A stretch of DNA of 64,000 bases. Origin: Mugil cephalus. Taxonomy: Eukaryota > Chordata > Actinopteri > Mugiliformes > Mugilidae. Location of the stretch: positions 34,701,599 through 34,765,598 of the forward strand of contig NC_061770.1 of the NCBI RefSeq assembly GCF_022458985.1, given 5' to 3'. This document shows positions 11,898 to 24,400 of the stretch, piece after piece. Made by a program: the position numbers and the translations under genes. Under the pieces are notes generated by a model that was not told the DNA's origin, ran no database searches, and saw only the letters and a program-made list of their open reading frames with translations. The first letter of the stretch is position 1. Each line of letters begins with the position of its first letter.

Positions 11898-14330
11898 ACA
11901 CAGCGCCAGAATTTCTGCATTTCTGCACAAAAAATACTCAAAACTTTGGATTTTCATTAGTCCAGATATTTACATATCTCTAAGGGGTAATTTCCCAATA
12001 GTCTTCAGGCTTGTCCCATATTCTGTATTAAGATAAACTGCTCCTGAAAAGTGAAGCCAAGCAGAGTTGTATATACTGAAATGTCGATAATTCCGATATC
12101 AGGAATTTATGCTTTAAAATAGATTATCAAATCAAAATGTCGATACTTTTGATACTTAAGTCATTGGAGGTGATGTAGGAACACAGTGGAAAGTAACTAA
12201 ACTGTTGAGTTGTGGCAGCACAACAAACGTTGTGAAACACCTGCATCAGCTCGGCTTTATAGTAAATGAGGCCTCTACCTAAATATACTTCATAGTTTAA
12301 GACAAACAAAAATAAATTACTCTTGTATTCTTTATGAAAATATCATTTTAAATACGCTACTTTTTCTAGGTTTTACCAGAAACATTAGGGTGGATTTACA
12401 CAAAGTATCGGTAATAGATCGGTATCACGGATATCGGCCTGAATTTCACTCTGTATCGGTTTGGAAAGGAAGGGATGTTCTTTTTCCAAAGGGTAGAAAA
12501 CAGCTGTTGTGTAACTCTGTATTTTGTATCGATACTTGTGAAATGCTGGTCTCCAATCAATAAAAAGAAGAAAAAAATAATTGTGGTGAATTATCTTTCT
12601 TTCTTCCGTCCTCTTTTTTTTTATTTTTTTGTTCCTCCTTCCATCTCTCAGCTTCCTGGGAAATCAAACCGTCTGAGGAGCTTATTGAGTGCTTCGCCCT
12701 CTGCTCTGCTGTATCTGGCCCCTGAACAACAACAACAACAACAACAAAAAATGACATCCACAGCCTGGTCGAGTTAAAAAAAAAAAAAAAAAGCTATCTG
12801 TCCCCTCCAGAGGACTCAGATCATGTGCTGGCAAGCTGCTTACTCCATAATGTGAGGAGTGCTGGCAGGCCTGGATGAAGCCCAGAGCCATTGTCTATCC
12901 ATCCCCTCCAGCCGCCCTCCCCGCTACAGCAGCGTGCCGGCTTCACGCTCACTCTTCTCTTTGACTTTGGAATTATGGCAAGGATTTAGACTTTAGCTGG
13001 CAGGAAGACGAGGGGGTGGGTGGGGGGGGGGGTTTTGCTGGATAAGACGGATTTATTTCACCTCATCTGGAAAAATGTCTGGTCCGCTAACTCGACCACT
13101 TTGGTTCGCACGGCGCCGGTGGGAGAGCGCGGGGCATCGCTCCAGTCGTGCTGGTGCTCGGCTCTGTTTGGGGGGATATTGTGACGGCCACTTGGCGCAT
13201 TGAAAGGTCAAAAAGCTTAAACCCAGACAGTCTGAAATCCATCATCCCATTCACACTGCTCCCGGAGACAAGAAGCGCCGTGTCAAGGGGGAAGATAAGG
13301 TTCATAAAGCTTCCGGGATCTACTCACACAGGCTGCGGTTGTTTCTCTCTTTAAACAATAAGCTACACATTTAGTTTTTATTTTTTTACCAAAGACAAAA
13401 AGCACATTCAATACATCTCTAATATTCTTCCGCCTCTGGCTCAGAACTGTAAAGATTTGAGAGGAAACGAGGAGTCGCACACCATATAAGTGTAAAAGGA
13501 GACGAGTGTGTGATCTCCCTGCAGCAAACTTATTTTACATGATTCATTCTAAAGAGCTTGTTTTTTGCTCCGACTCAGACGATACGAAGAAATGAGCTTT
13601 TTGGAAAAGGGGCGCACTGGTAACTGCAGGGCGATGAAGAGCGTCTGGTGGGAGGTGTGCAAGCAAAATTTGCACTTGTGCATTATCCGGTCCTATTTGA
13701 ATTCCTTCAAGGTTTAAAGATAAATAAATAAATAAATAAAAAATGACAAAAGCTCCATTGAGCTGACATCTAAGCGTTTTCTGCAGGTAACGTACGAAGG
13801 ATTGTCTGAATTTGTCAAAGCAAGTAAAGACATTTTATTTGATACGCGGTGACTGAAGGAAAATTACAACAGCTCCAAATACGGGGGGGGGTTGCACGAG
13901 CTCAGATTACACAACCATCTCTGATGACGTCACTAACAAAAACCAAGCACAAAGTGATGCATTGCAACAATTAAATCTATATATTTTTGACGTGAGTATG
14001 TACATGCTGAGATCAGACAGCTCATGTGTTACTTACTGTGAGGTGCAGATATGTACAGCCTGTATAAAAATAGGCAGCAACTCAGCACCATTAATAACAT
14101 TTAAAAGTACTGTGCCGCAGGAAAAATGATTATGTATTTACTGCAAATAATTAGTCCTGGTCCAACTATCCCAGCGACGTATAGTGACAGGCAGAACAAT
14201 TAAATCCTCATCCACTAGATGGCAGAATAGAGATCATAAACCTGTCTGTCTATCTGCTGTGATTCCAACAACACAATACGTCATGATGCTTCTTTGGAGT
14301 AAGACGGCAGGCGGGAACCTCCAGGTCTGA
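10881..14330. other. Non-coding stretch with microsatellites
   Basis: No gene is recognised. Contents: a (TA)n run at about 11863-11895; a cluster of TAAT and ATTTGCAT-like motifs at 11470-11580; GATATCGG-rich transposon-like DNA at 12070-12460; (CAA)n at 12727-12750; poly-A at 12776-12793; G-runs near 13012-13032 and 13886; and (AAAT)n at 13722-13742. ORFs in either strand are short and low complexity. Confidence 0.5.
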
Positions 14331-14680
14331 ACAATGAAGTGCAAAAAACTACAGTTCATCAAGTGGTCACTTGAGGCTCCAAAATGGAGCAAATCCCCAT
14401 AGACCCCCATGTTAAAAAGCCCAACTTTACAGCATTATTAAACATGTTTACAGCCTGGTACAAAAAATGATTTTGTTTTATTTCACTATTAATGACAACA
14501 ATTCTTTCTAACTCATTCGTTTATTTTTATTTATTTATTTTTTATTAAGGTTTAAAATTCTGCATTTGGAAGATCTAAGTGTGTAAAGCTCATCCAACAT
14601 GGCGACTGCAGGCTCCGCCCACTTTGGGCTTCATTTTCGATGTTCAGAATCCAATGGGTGACGTCCATAGTATAAACAGT
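14331..14680. mobile_element. Interspersed element, family C
   Basis: Blocks CTACAGTTCATCAAGTGG, GAGGCTCCAAAA, CCCCATAGACCCCCATG, TTACAGCCTGGTACAAAAAA and CTCATCCAACATGGCGAC are shared with 27395-27855. The right end ACGTCCATAGTATAAACAGTC matches the family end ACGTCCATATTTATATACAG. No coding sequence is evident. Other copies are at 31567-32010 and 41950-42405. Confidence 0.75.
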
Positions 14681-15330
14681 CAATGTGAGACAGAAAAATA
14701 CTCAAGCCGAACTGAGTGCTGGAGAAAGTTCTAACCAAGATGAAGAGTGGTCAGAATGTAAAAAAAAAAAAGATGAGCTCAAGACAATACAATGAAAGTT
14801 CTCTTTCCTTTGGATTTACTTTTACCGGGGAACCGACCAAGCTGATTCTATTACGCTTGGTGGGGAAAAGATGTCTAACAGAGCCACGGTTCCAAGAAAT
14901 CTTAAACACCACCTCTAAACAAAACACACATAGATGATCATTATTTCATCATTTATTCTTTTTGTGACATTTTATATTTCCGTGTTAAGCTGTGGGACTT
15001 TTCTGCTGTAAAATATGTGCTCAACAAAGGTTTAGAAACACTCTTCTACTTTATGTTGGAAAGTGGGATTGCATAACAAGTTATTTCTCTGCAGCCTTCT
15101 CCGTGTACTAAAGCTAAACATCTAATAACTTTATTAAATAGTTGATGTGCAGCTTCATTCTCTCTCATTTGGTGAAGTTGTTACTGACTCCTGTCCAGAG
15201 GGTTGGAAACATTCATCTGCTAGCGTTAGCGGACGTCTTTTCAGATGCTTTGCAGTTGAACTTTAGTTGTATTTCAGGACTGACATGTCACGGTAGTACG
15301 GGCTTCATCTTTAGTGAAGCATTTCTACAC
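14681..15330. other. Non-coding stretch
   Basis: No exon or recognised repeat; AT-rich DNA leading up to the telomere-like tract. Confidence 0.45.
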
Positions 15331-15334
15331 ACTT

Positions 15335-15490
15335 AAGGTTAGGGCTAGGCCTACAGCTAGGGCTAGGGTCAGGGCTAGGGCTACGGTTATGGCTATTTCT
15401 ACGGCTATGACTATGGCTAGGGATAGGGCTACGGTTAGAGTTAGCATTAGGGCTAGGGCTGGGGCTAAGTCTGGGTGTAGGGCTTAGTTT
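15335..15490 (+). repeat. Degenerate telomere-like hexamer tract
   Basis: About 150 bp is built of six-base units of the form GGNTAG/GGCTAG with TTAGGG among them (GGTTAGGGCTAGGC, GGGCTAGGGTCAGGGCTAGG, TTAGAGTTAGCATTAGGG). Vertebrate telomeres are TTAGGG, so this is either a decayed interstitial telomeric repeat or a chance hexamer minisatellite. The 100-residue minus-strand ORF over it (Ser/Pro/Asn repeats) is a product of the repeat. Confidence 0.65.
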
Positions 15491-16650
15491 GTTGCAACAA
15501 CCTACTGTCCCCCTCACTTGTCTTCTAGAAGGCATCCATGTTGTTATTGTGATCAGTGAGTAGTCAGGAGTCGTTGCCATGCACATCCTAGACTGTTTTG
15601 GAGACCAGATCATATGACAGAGGGGGGCTGGATCACAGATCCACTATGGACGATTTTCAGCAGCTCTAATACAGTGTTAGGATGCAGTTATCAGAGCAGC
15701 CTTTCCAAAAAAGCTAATTTCTGCATTTCGTTTCAGTCAAAGTGCGCCGCAGGGAGATCACACTTGGGTATTGATCGGGAACGAAGACGCTCAGACCACT
15801 GTTTAGGTACATCAAGGCCGAAAAGTAATCTGGTTTACAGCTTGTTCTTTTAATGGCCTTGTTTGGGTCGCCGTTTAGATTTGCATAAATCTCTGGGTGA
15901 ATACAACTTAATAAAGTGCAAAAAAAAAGATCAGGCTAAATTTGCTGCTTAGTCATGCTAGGCGGTTTTGCTCAGGCACACTGGAGCACAGCAGATGCTC
16001 TAATTGCTTAGTTAAACAGTCACCTCTTTATTCTGCAGGCCATGTCCTCGTTGGCTCAAAGCGAAGCCGTCTTTTCATTGTCGCCCGCTTTCTTCAGGTG
16101 ATTCCCTGCTTGTTTCTTGGTCGATCTCAGCGGCTGACCGTAATGCCGTGTGGCTCATGTAATTGATCGCTCTAGGGGGGGGGTCGGGACCGGTGGTGCA
16201 TGAAAAGATCTCCTCTACTGCTTTTCAAATGTTAATATCAAGGGTGCACGAAAGGAGGCAGCGAGTCCCACTCCTGTCATATCTGCTTCACTTGGCTTCC
16301 AGTTGATCAGGAGGTGAGAGGTAAATGACTAAAAATAACCCCCACTGTGAGGAGTTTGAGGCCTGTCGGCTTTTATCAAGTTGTGTGCACACAAGTATGA
16401 ATCAAATTTTTTTAAGATGTAAATGCACCATTGGCTGATTCCTTTTTTTTTTTTTTTCCTAACTATGTCCAACTGTTCACTGACTAACAAAATATTGTCC
16501 TATTCCCCAGTATTGGACAATATACAGCAGGCGAGTCAAACATATACGTCCAAGCCAAAAGGTCCAATATGGCCCATGGGATGATTTTGCCAAATGCAAG
16601 AAAAACATGAACAATTCCTATAATTTATCATAAAACAAAGTAGCTGCACA
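15491..16650. other. Non-coding stretch
   Basis: No exon or RNA gene recognised. ATTTGCATAAAT, an octamer-like motif, lies at about 15880. The DNA around 15700-16170 is free of obvious repeats and could hold regulatory sequence, but nothing decides this from one sequence. Confidence 0.4.
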
Positions 16651-16654
16651 TTCC

Positions 16655-16920
16655 TTATTTTTCGACTAGAGCAATGACTTATTTTACTAATGCCTGGTTT
16701 ATGCTTCTGCATCAATTTAATGCAGTAACAGTTGTTAAAGTGAAACAGGAAGTAGAAACAATAATTAACTTGACTGCTAAAAAGGTTAAGGCGACAACTA
16801 GTGTTTGGGTGATGTTGTTACAGAGCGAGCCAGACTGTCGAGCGCACAATTATAAATGACTCGCACCAACGTAATTACGCTGTCTAGTACTGTAGAGTCA
16901 TAAATCATGCTTAAGTGGTG
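16655..16920 (-). mobile_element. Interspersed repeat family D copy
   Basis: GTGAAACAGGAAGTAGAAAC, CAACTAGTGTTTGGGTGATG, TTACAGAGCGAGCCAGACTG and TATAAATGACTCGCACCAACG match the reverse complement of the copies at 925-1190 and 47280-47640. No protein is encoded. Confidence 0.65.
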
Positions 16921-16926
16921 CTGGGA

Positions 16927-16976
16927 TGCCAGGCTGGAGGTGGAGGTGGAGGTGGAGGTGGAGGTGGAGGAGCGGA
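16927..16976 (+). repeat. (GGTGGA)n microsatellite
   Basis: About eight GGTGGA units in a row, G-rich on the plus strand. In the plus frame it would encode poly-Gly, in the minus frame Ser/Thr repeats; neither belongs to a recognised gene. Confidence 0.9.
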
Positions 16977-16979
16977 GAA

Positions 16980-19190
16980 GGAGGTTTGGGTCGGCAGTGA
17001 CGTCTGCCCTCATGGGGAACGTGAGGCCTTTAGTCTAAGTCTAAGAGTTGCAAATGTGGCACAACACTCAGTACGTCTACATGTAAAAAACAAAACAAAC
17101 AAACAAACAAAAAAATGGATTATAGCCTTAATCTGACTTTAACTGGACAACTTAAGTGCATGTAAACACATTAATCCGACTAATAGTTCTCTTTTATCCG
17201 ACACCAAGATAATGAGATTGGAAACTGATTTTCCCGGTCACAGAAGAAGAAGAAGAAAATAAACAGAGCCAGTAGATGAACCACCTGAGGGATAGCGCCA
17301 CCTTATCTGCAATACAAGTAGCACACACATTACGTACAAGATTAAAAAAGCTAAGCTAGTATCCGTCTGGTTGTTGGTTTAAATGTTGTTCTGACGCACG
17401 GACGACTGTTGTTTATTATGTGACGCAATAGGTCAACCGGAAAACAGACGCATTAACGTGGTTTTATCCTGCTGAAAAGACACGTATCGCCACCTAGTGT
17501 ATAGGAGGAGGACATGTTCAAGGACATGGCACGAGGACACAATTCAGAAAGTTAAATTGTGACCACAGCTCGATCGAGCTTGTGCATGTCAACATACTGA
17601 CTGACTCCGAAAACTAAACTGTAGATCGCAGCAATGCAACAAAATTGAATTTATTTTCCTTAAAAAACATCAGGTGTCACATCGTAGCTATTTTCTCCCT
17701 CAGGCTAATTAGCATTCATGGCGCCTTTAATTTGTACTCACTGATGCTGTGCTACGTTTCTTATAAAAGAAACTGGGTGGTTGTCGATTGGTACGTTCCG
17801 TCTCAAGTGGTTAATGAGTTAATGCATTTAAAAAATAATAATAATGATGATCTTAACATTTGGCATTTGATGTACATGAAGGCTGTGTCACCGTGGCAAC
17901 GTGTTCAGGGAGATACTGTAGCCACAGCACATCTTTGTCTACGAATATTTGCCCAAAAAAAATAAAAAATCTAAATCTTCAAATGAAACTATAACTTGTG
18001 TTATATGCAGGATATGTGCGTTTTCCTTTTTTGTTTTTTTTACCCCCCACATCATTTCTTTCGACTTGAAAGTGATATAGCGGAACAGTTTGCTCTTTAA
18101 AAGTACACGGCGCAAAAGGAAATTGTAAAAACTTTTCATCAGACAGAATATTACAGGAGCAGTCTGCAGAGTGAAAAAGAAACAACTGGAAGGAAAGTGC
18201 CCCGAGAAAAAACAGGGGGCGGCTGTTTGTGTGCGTTCTCGTGTTTGTCAAAAAGCTTCTGGGTGGATGGAGAGCAGCCAGTTTTGCAAAGAAGTGCCAC
18301 ATTAGGGAAGAATATGAAGCTGTCAGGAGGCCTGTTGTGTGAACAGACACGCCGTCTTTGCAGAAAGCGCTGATTTGAGCCGGCTTGTTAAATAGCCGAT
18401 AAGCTGCATCTGTTTCAGTGGGAATCCTCAAGCTGTTTATCAGGAAGTCCCGCTGAACTCCATTCATGCTCATTTGGCAGTTAGCTGGAGCGAGAGGAGG
18501 AAGAGGAAATAAGGGGGGGTGCTTAGGAAAACTCGAGCATTTCAAGGCGCACAAACACATGAGATCCCTCGGGGGCTGGCGACAGCGACAACGTCCGACA
18601 TAAAACGCACAAATTCGTGGCGGCGGCGGGATGATTTCGGCTTCTGTTTGCATTAGAGAGCAATTAGAGCTAAGGCGCTACAGCAGCTGAGGTTTTACTC
18701 CCACCCAGGGCCGCAGCCGTGGATTCTGGGTCCCATGGAAAGAAAAATCACACTGGGACCCCCATCATAAAAAATAAAACTCTCTCAACATTAAAGAAAG
18801 TCAAATAAACTCAAAATAAATTAAGATAATCCTCTTAAAATAACAAAAACAGTAGATTTTTTTAAAAACTGCACATATTTCAATGGACAACATGACAAAG
18901 TCTGTCCTGGGACGCTGTGGACCTCAGCTATTTCTCTTATCAGTTTTAGCTCAGTGGAAACTCTCGCTCCACCAGCAACAGTCACAGGCAGCGTACAAAA
19001 TATGAGTCAAGCGATGCAGACTTCTCCAAAAATGGTTTGAAGCAGCTGCATCTTGTTTGTGGCAAACAGGAGACCAAGAAGGGACGAGCTGTCTCTCCTC
19101 TCACTCCCTTCTCTCTTTCCCTTTTTAAAACCAGATTTTTCTTTGCTGCTGGGAAACGTTGTGACTGATCCAACAACCACAGACTAATGA
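16980..19190. other. Non-coding stretch, mostly free of repeats
   Basis: No gene is recognised. The minus strand at 17979-18653 stays open for 224 codons, the longest ORF in the left half, but its composition (Phe, Pro, Cys, Thr runs, no domain motif) and lack of splice logic do not support a gene. Short A-runs and (AAAC)n lie near 17085-17110. Confidence 0.45.
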
Positions 19191-19194
19191 CATG

Positions 19195-19800
19195 TGGATC
19201 GATACTGACATATCGATACTTCTCAAGTCAAAATATCGATAGTTTATATGCGAGGATCGATTTTAGAGCATAAAGATCTGGTATCAAAAGAATCGATATT
19301 TTGATTCCAGAATTGATTTTAAAGCATAAAGACCTGGTATCGGAAGTATCAAAATGTTCATTCGAGAATCTATTTTATAGCATGAAGACCTGGTATCAAA
19401 AGTACTGAAATTCTGATTTGAGAATCAACTTTAAAGACCTGGTATCGGAAATATCGATATTTTGATTTAAGAATCGATTTTAAGCATATACACCTGGTAT
19501 CGGTAGAAACGATATTTTGATTCGAGGATCAGTTTTAGAGCATATAGACCTGATATCAGAAGTATCGATATTTTGATTCAAGGATCGATTTTAGAACAGA
19601 TAGACCTGGTATCAGAAGTACTGAAATTTTCATTTGAGAATCTATTTTATAGCATAAAGACCTGGTATCAAAAGTAGCGATATTTTGATTCAAGAATCAA
19701 TTTTAAGGATATACACCTGGTAACAAAAGTATCGATTTTTTGATTCGAGAATCGATTTTAAGCATATACACGTGGTATCGGTAGTATCGATATTTTGATC
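19195..19800. repeat. Tandem array of about 58-bp ATCGAT-rich units
   Basis: About ten degenerate units follow the pattern TATCGATATTTTGATTC, GAGAATCGATTTTAAAGC, ATATAGACCTGGTATC, GGAAG. Each contains short palindromes (ATCGAT, AAATATCGATATTT). The unit resembles sequence at 12060-12440, where it is not tandem (there AAAATGTCGATACTTTTGAT), so the array probably grew from one part of an interspersed element. Confidence 0.85.
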
Positions 19801-21370
19801 TGACTTTGATTTAACTTAAGTGTCAGTGTCCCCTGAGCCAACTCCGACTATAAGCCTTTTTAAAAAGGAAAGTTGACGGCCTAACTTTAAAAACCAACCT
19901 GGTTTTACCAAAAAAAAAAAATAAATTCAGGTTGATGTTTGTTGGTGTATATTTTTATCAGGCTAACCCCTTCCTACTGCTTCCAGTATTCAGCGTCTCT
20001 GCAAATTGACATCACAAGACAAATTGTTCCAGTTTCACTGCAAAATGAGGGTTAGAACAAAGTTGTTAACAAGCATTTTTTTCTGAGCAGTCGTTGTCAG
20101 CAGAAAGAAAACACACCAACATTAGATGTAAGCGGCAGACTCAACACAGAGGTGCCAGCTCCAAACCACAAACTCTACGGTGTTAGCGGGAACGCACTCG
20201 GCAGCCGCCGCTCGCTCCTCTCCAGATCACTTATTCATACGTGCCATATGGTTTCAGCTGTTCTGTGTATTAGCTCCGAAGAGTGACACCCTGTACGCGG
20301 AAGATAGAGTCAAACGTTTCCTTCCTCTCCGCTAATGTTATTAACAGACCTGTCAGGGGAGCGTGACACACTTCTCACAACACAGGCCCAGTTTTATCAA
20401 TCAGGGCTTAGCTGGATCCCCACATGACAGAAAGTCTGCCTAAAGTTTACCCCTCCTCAGCTAAAACACAAGAACAAAGCTCGGCGGCGAACACTCTTCC
20501 CTCCGCCGCTGCAGAGCGCAGATATGCCGAGTTATTCCGAGGTATCCTGGTGAGAGATGTGTTTATTTGAATTATCACATCTCGAGAGGAAGCATGCCTC
20601 CCTCAGCCAATTTAGAATTTGCCCTATAGGCCCGAAATCTTTTAGCAAAGTGAATAAGTTAATTAAGAACAGTGAGGAGATGATAACGGCCTTGTGTTCT
20701 GCTCCTGCTGTACAATAATTGCATTTCATACTCTGTTTTTGTGGCGGGGGGGGGGGGGGGGGGGGGGTCATTGTGTATTGGAGGACTGGGCTCTGAGAAG
20801 ATGAAAACGTCTCATTGCCGCCGTACGAGGCCGCGGTGGAACAAAGCCAGCTGACAAATCTCCAAAAATATCTCAAACAGATGGGCCCGATGTATTTATC
20901 AACTGTGACTTTGATTCGCTTTGAAGAAAACGGCTCAAGAGAAGCTAACAAGGCCGAGCAGCGCGGGAATCAAAAACGCTCGCTGCCTTCTGAACACATA
21001 ACCAGCCGCGATTGAAGAGTTTACCGAATTTAAGTGCATATTTCAACATTTTAATTGCCCCGATTTCAACCCAGAAATACGACGCATTACCTTTCGAGCG
21101 GCCTCATACTTCACTTTTTTTTTAATTCCCCACTTTACCCACGTGTGCTGCAGCATTTCTCTTCTCCTGCGAGCAGACTTGCAAATCAGCGAGAGGCCCG
21201 GGCAGAAGTGTGCTTCAGATGAAATGGCTTGTTTGAAAGGAACCAGAGTGAGACTGGTGTTTTTGAACTGGTCGCACTTCAAGGTGGAGTCAAAAGCCTG
21301 CTGCCACGGAGACGGGTCGGACATTGTGAGACGATGAAGGAGTCCTCCTCCCGTATTTGCATTCAACACC
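19801..21370. other. Non-coding stretch with a long G-run
   Basis: A near-uninterrupted G-run lies at about 20745-20767. The segment 20530-20720 lacks repeats and has several AATT/TTAATTAA motifs; it might be regulatory, but nothing shows it. No exon is recognised. Confidence 0.45.
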
Positions 21371-21374
21371 CGTG

Positions 21375-21480
21375 AACAACGATCGGGCGTAACATTACGA
21401 CCACCTCACTCATCAGAGAATGGACGTGGGCCCCACAGAAGATGCTTGATCGGTTTGGGATCCGGTGAAAGTTGGAGGTC
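21375..21480 (-). mobile_element. MITE-like element, family A fragment
   Basis: GGCGTAACATTACGACCACC followed by CATCAGAGAATGGACGTGGG and a GATGCTTGATCGGTTTGGG block gives the right-hand end of family A in reverse orientation. Only about 100 bp remain. Confidence 0.7.
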
Positions 21481-24400
21481 ATTGGTACCCAGGCGGCAGG
21501 TAGGGAAGGCAGACAGGGCACAGACTTAATCCTAAAATCCGGTCAAAAAGTCAAAAAGGCACAAAAAGTCAAACTGAATACAAATGCTGCGACGCTTGAC
21601 ATCAGACAAAGACGAACTGTCGCAGGGAGCAGGGAGCACACACTTGAAGGAGGAAGACAGTGGTGGCTCAGGTGTAACACGCCATCCTCTGTAAACCCTG
21701 GAGAATCCCAGTAGATCATCAGGTCCTGAAAGTCATTAAATCATCTTCTTTGATGATGATAATCACCTCTACATGACTAAACACATTAAACTGCAGCAAT
21801 GTGATTGGCTGATTAGCTACTTGTGTTAACAAGCAATTGAACAGGTGTACCTAATAAAGTGGCATCTCTTCATCCCTCCTTACCTCGAATTCTTTCACAA
21901 ATTAAGTCGAGGGTTTTTTGTGAGTGAATGCAAACTCGGTAAGAAGCACAATGAAGCCTGGACACTAGAGTTATTGACTTCGAAGAAGATCGTTATGAAA
22001 ATGTTTGCATTAAATTAACTATCCCGAACTATTTTAGGAAAATTAAGTGCAATTTCTTCACATTGCTGACACCTGCTTTTCAGTTCTGGGTCTCAGAGTC
22101 ATGACGTGTCCACTACTATTAAAACAGTGCGACCCCTAGTGGACAAATCAGGGACATCAGTCACTTTTATTGACAAATTGCTTTACGTCTTAAATACGGA
22201 AGCCCTAAGGGGCCACGCATTCATACGTATTATTTCAAACGTTTTCCTGTGACAATGAGTTCATTCATTTCCTCTGTTTTTATCCTGAGATCTCCAGAAA
22301 CTTAATCGTTATCTAGCAAACGCTGAAGCACAAAATAAACTGCTCACCTTACAGTAGACCAGTTACGTCAGGTTATTATTTTACTGCATTGTTAGCGCTG
22401 AGGGCATCCATGGGTCAGAATGACAGGTCACGTATGATGATCTCGAGAAGTTAACGGGATAAATAGCTTGTTATCTTGAGGAAACAGAGGAAATGAACTC
22501 GTTATCACAGGAAAATGGGAAAAAAATAAACTTCTAAGTCTTTCATCCTCAATAAATTCCTCCATCGGACCAGATTGGACGATCTGGGCCCGATTTTGTC
22601 CCGCGGGGCGTATATGTGTCGCCTCTTCTTGGCTGTCAAGCAGTACAGTAAATTGAAAAGTACACATGCTTGTACTTTGTGCAGTAAAACACTTGTTCCA
22701 GCAGGACGGTTTCTATTATGAAAATGTGCTCCTTCATCGGCTGTGATGGTGAAACCCATTAGTATGGAGAGGATGGAGTCGCTCTCACTGTCTGCTCCAG
22801 GAAAATAAAATATAAAACACGGCTTTCTCTTCAATTACCTTTTCCAGCGGATCCGCTGTGAATGAAATCGACATTAAAGCTCGGCGCGCATCTTCTCTCA
22901 TGTAAATGTTAATACTGAGGAGTAAAGCGAGGCACTCAGGCTCGCGGAGGCTGAATTGGTCTGAGCGAAGCAATCGATCTGGGCCTAGCTGGGGGGGGGG
23001 GGGGTCCTCGGCCAGATCCGAGGTATCAGAGACGGAGAATGGAGCCCTGAAAGATGCAGCGTGACAGCATCATACGTAGATCCATGTTTACCACGGCTCT
23101 GCTTCATTAGAACGAGAACGCGTCACAAACAGAGACGGTTAATGTCATAATTCAAAAGTTTCACTTAAACCATTCGCTCAGAGAACGATGGAGGACGTGG
23201 AGGGAATTACTGCAAACTCAGCTTTACGCTCTGTTACTCTGGGATTTTTCTTTTTTTTTTTTGCATCTTTTAGTCTTTTAGCACATTGTTTATGTGTTTT
23301 TGTGGGGTGGGGTGGGGTGTGTGTGTGTGTGTGGGGGGGGGGGGCTGCATTCTCCACTTCAACTAGCATCTGTTTTTGGTGACACAGTTAGAAAGTTTTA
23401 CCAAAAAAAAAAAAAGTTAGCAGCAAAATCTAAACATGGCTCTTTGAACACAAACCTGAATTAATGTCAGTGCTGTTTTTTTTTTTCGTGCAGAATTTTT
23501 TTTTTCTTCAACAGAGAGTACACATTGACGTCACTGTGGCCCCGCCCACTGAGGGGCAAACTCAACAATGATCCATACTAACAACCAAATAACAAATGGT
23601 CCACAAATATTAACATGTGGCTAGAAATCAGTTCTTCTGATATTTATATGGACCTGATTTCAACACCAAGAAATTATACTGATACTAAAGTATGACCTTT
23701 GGTACTTAATACAACACAGCTCCAACAGCTTTGTACTAGAGGACCCCCTTATGTGTTAACGTGGATTAGCCTCAGTTTCAGTTAGTTTCAGTTATGATAA
23801 ATGTAGCTAAATAAATGATGCTAACGCTAAGAGCTTTACTGAGAAACGGTGTTGCCACACTTATCTTCAAAAAAGGAATCTTTACTCTTCACTAATTACC
23901 TGTTAAAAGTTAAAAGTGACTTCATTAGTTACATTCAGAAGCCCCGCCCCCTCAAGAAAGAAATCACATTTTGCATTTCCTCTACAACATACGGCCCAAC
24001 ACAGTCTAATTTACATAAGATATACAGTAAATAAAACATTACCTTTTTAAACTAGATGGTTAATCATGAAACAGATAAATTATAGAACCTGGGAGGGATT
24101 CGCTTGAATTTAAATGTGTTTCACTGTTGTATCTGATAAGTCTGATCAGATACAGCGTCCAACTGATATCATTTAAATACGGAAACCATTTAAAGTTAAA
24201 ACTTCATGTTTTTTTATATGTGGTTTGACTTTGCAAAGTTCATGTCATTCAGATGTGATTTAAACTTGTAAACATTGGGGTAGTTGTGCCCCTGTGAGCT
24301 ACAGAATTTACAAGAAAAAAATCTATAATCCACTAGCACATAACACTTATTTCTCCAGTTAGTGGTCATAATGTTGTGGCTGATCAGTGTAGGGCTCATT

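Noticed and set aside
17979-18653. 224-codon minus-strand ORF
   Set aside because: It is the longest ORF in the left half, but it has no domain motif and an odd mix of Pro, Phe, Cys and Thr. No promoter or splice pattern supports it and I recognise no homologue. Chance length in moderately GC-rich DNA is enough to explain it.
20532-20951. 139-codon minus-strand ORF with a Pro run
   Set aside because: The Pro run is the translation of a poly-G tract, and the rest lacks recognisable protein character.
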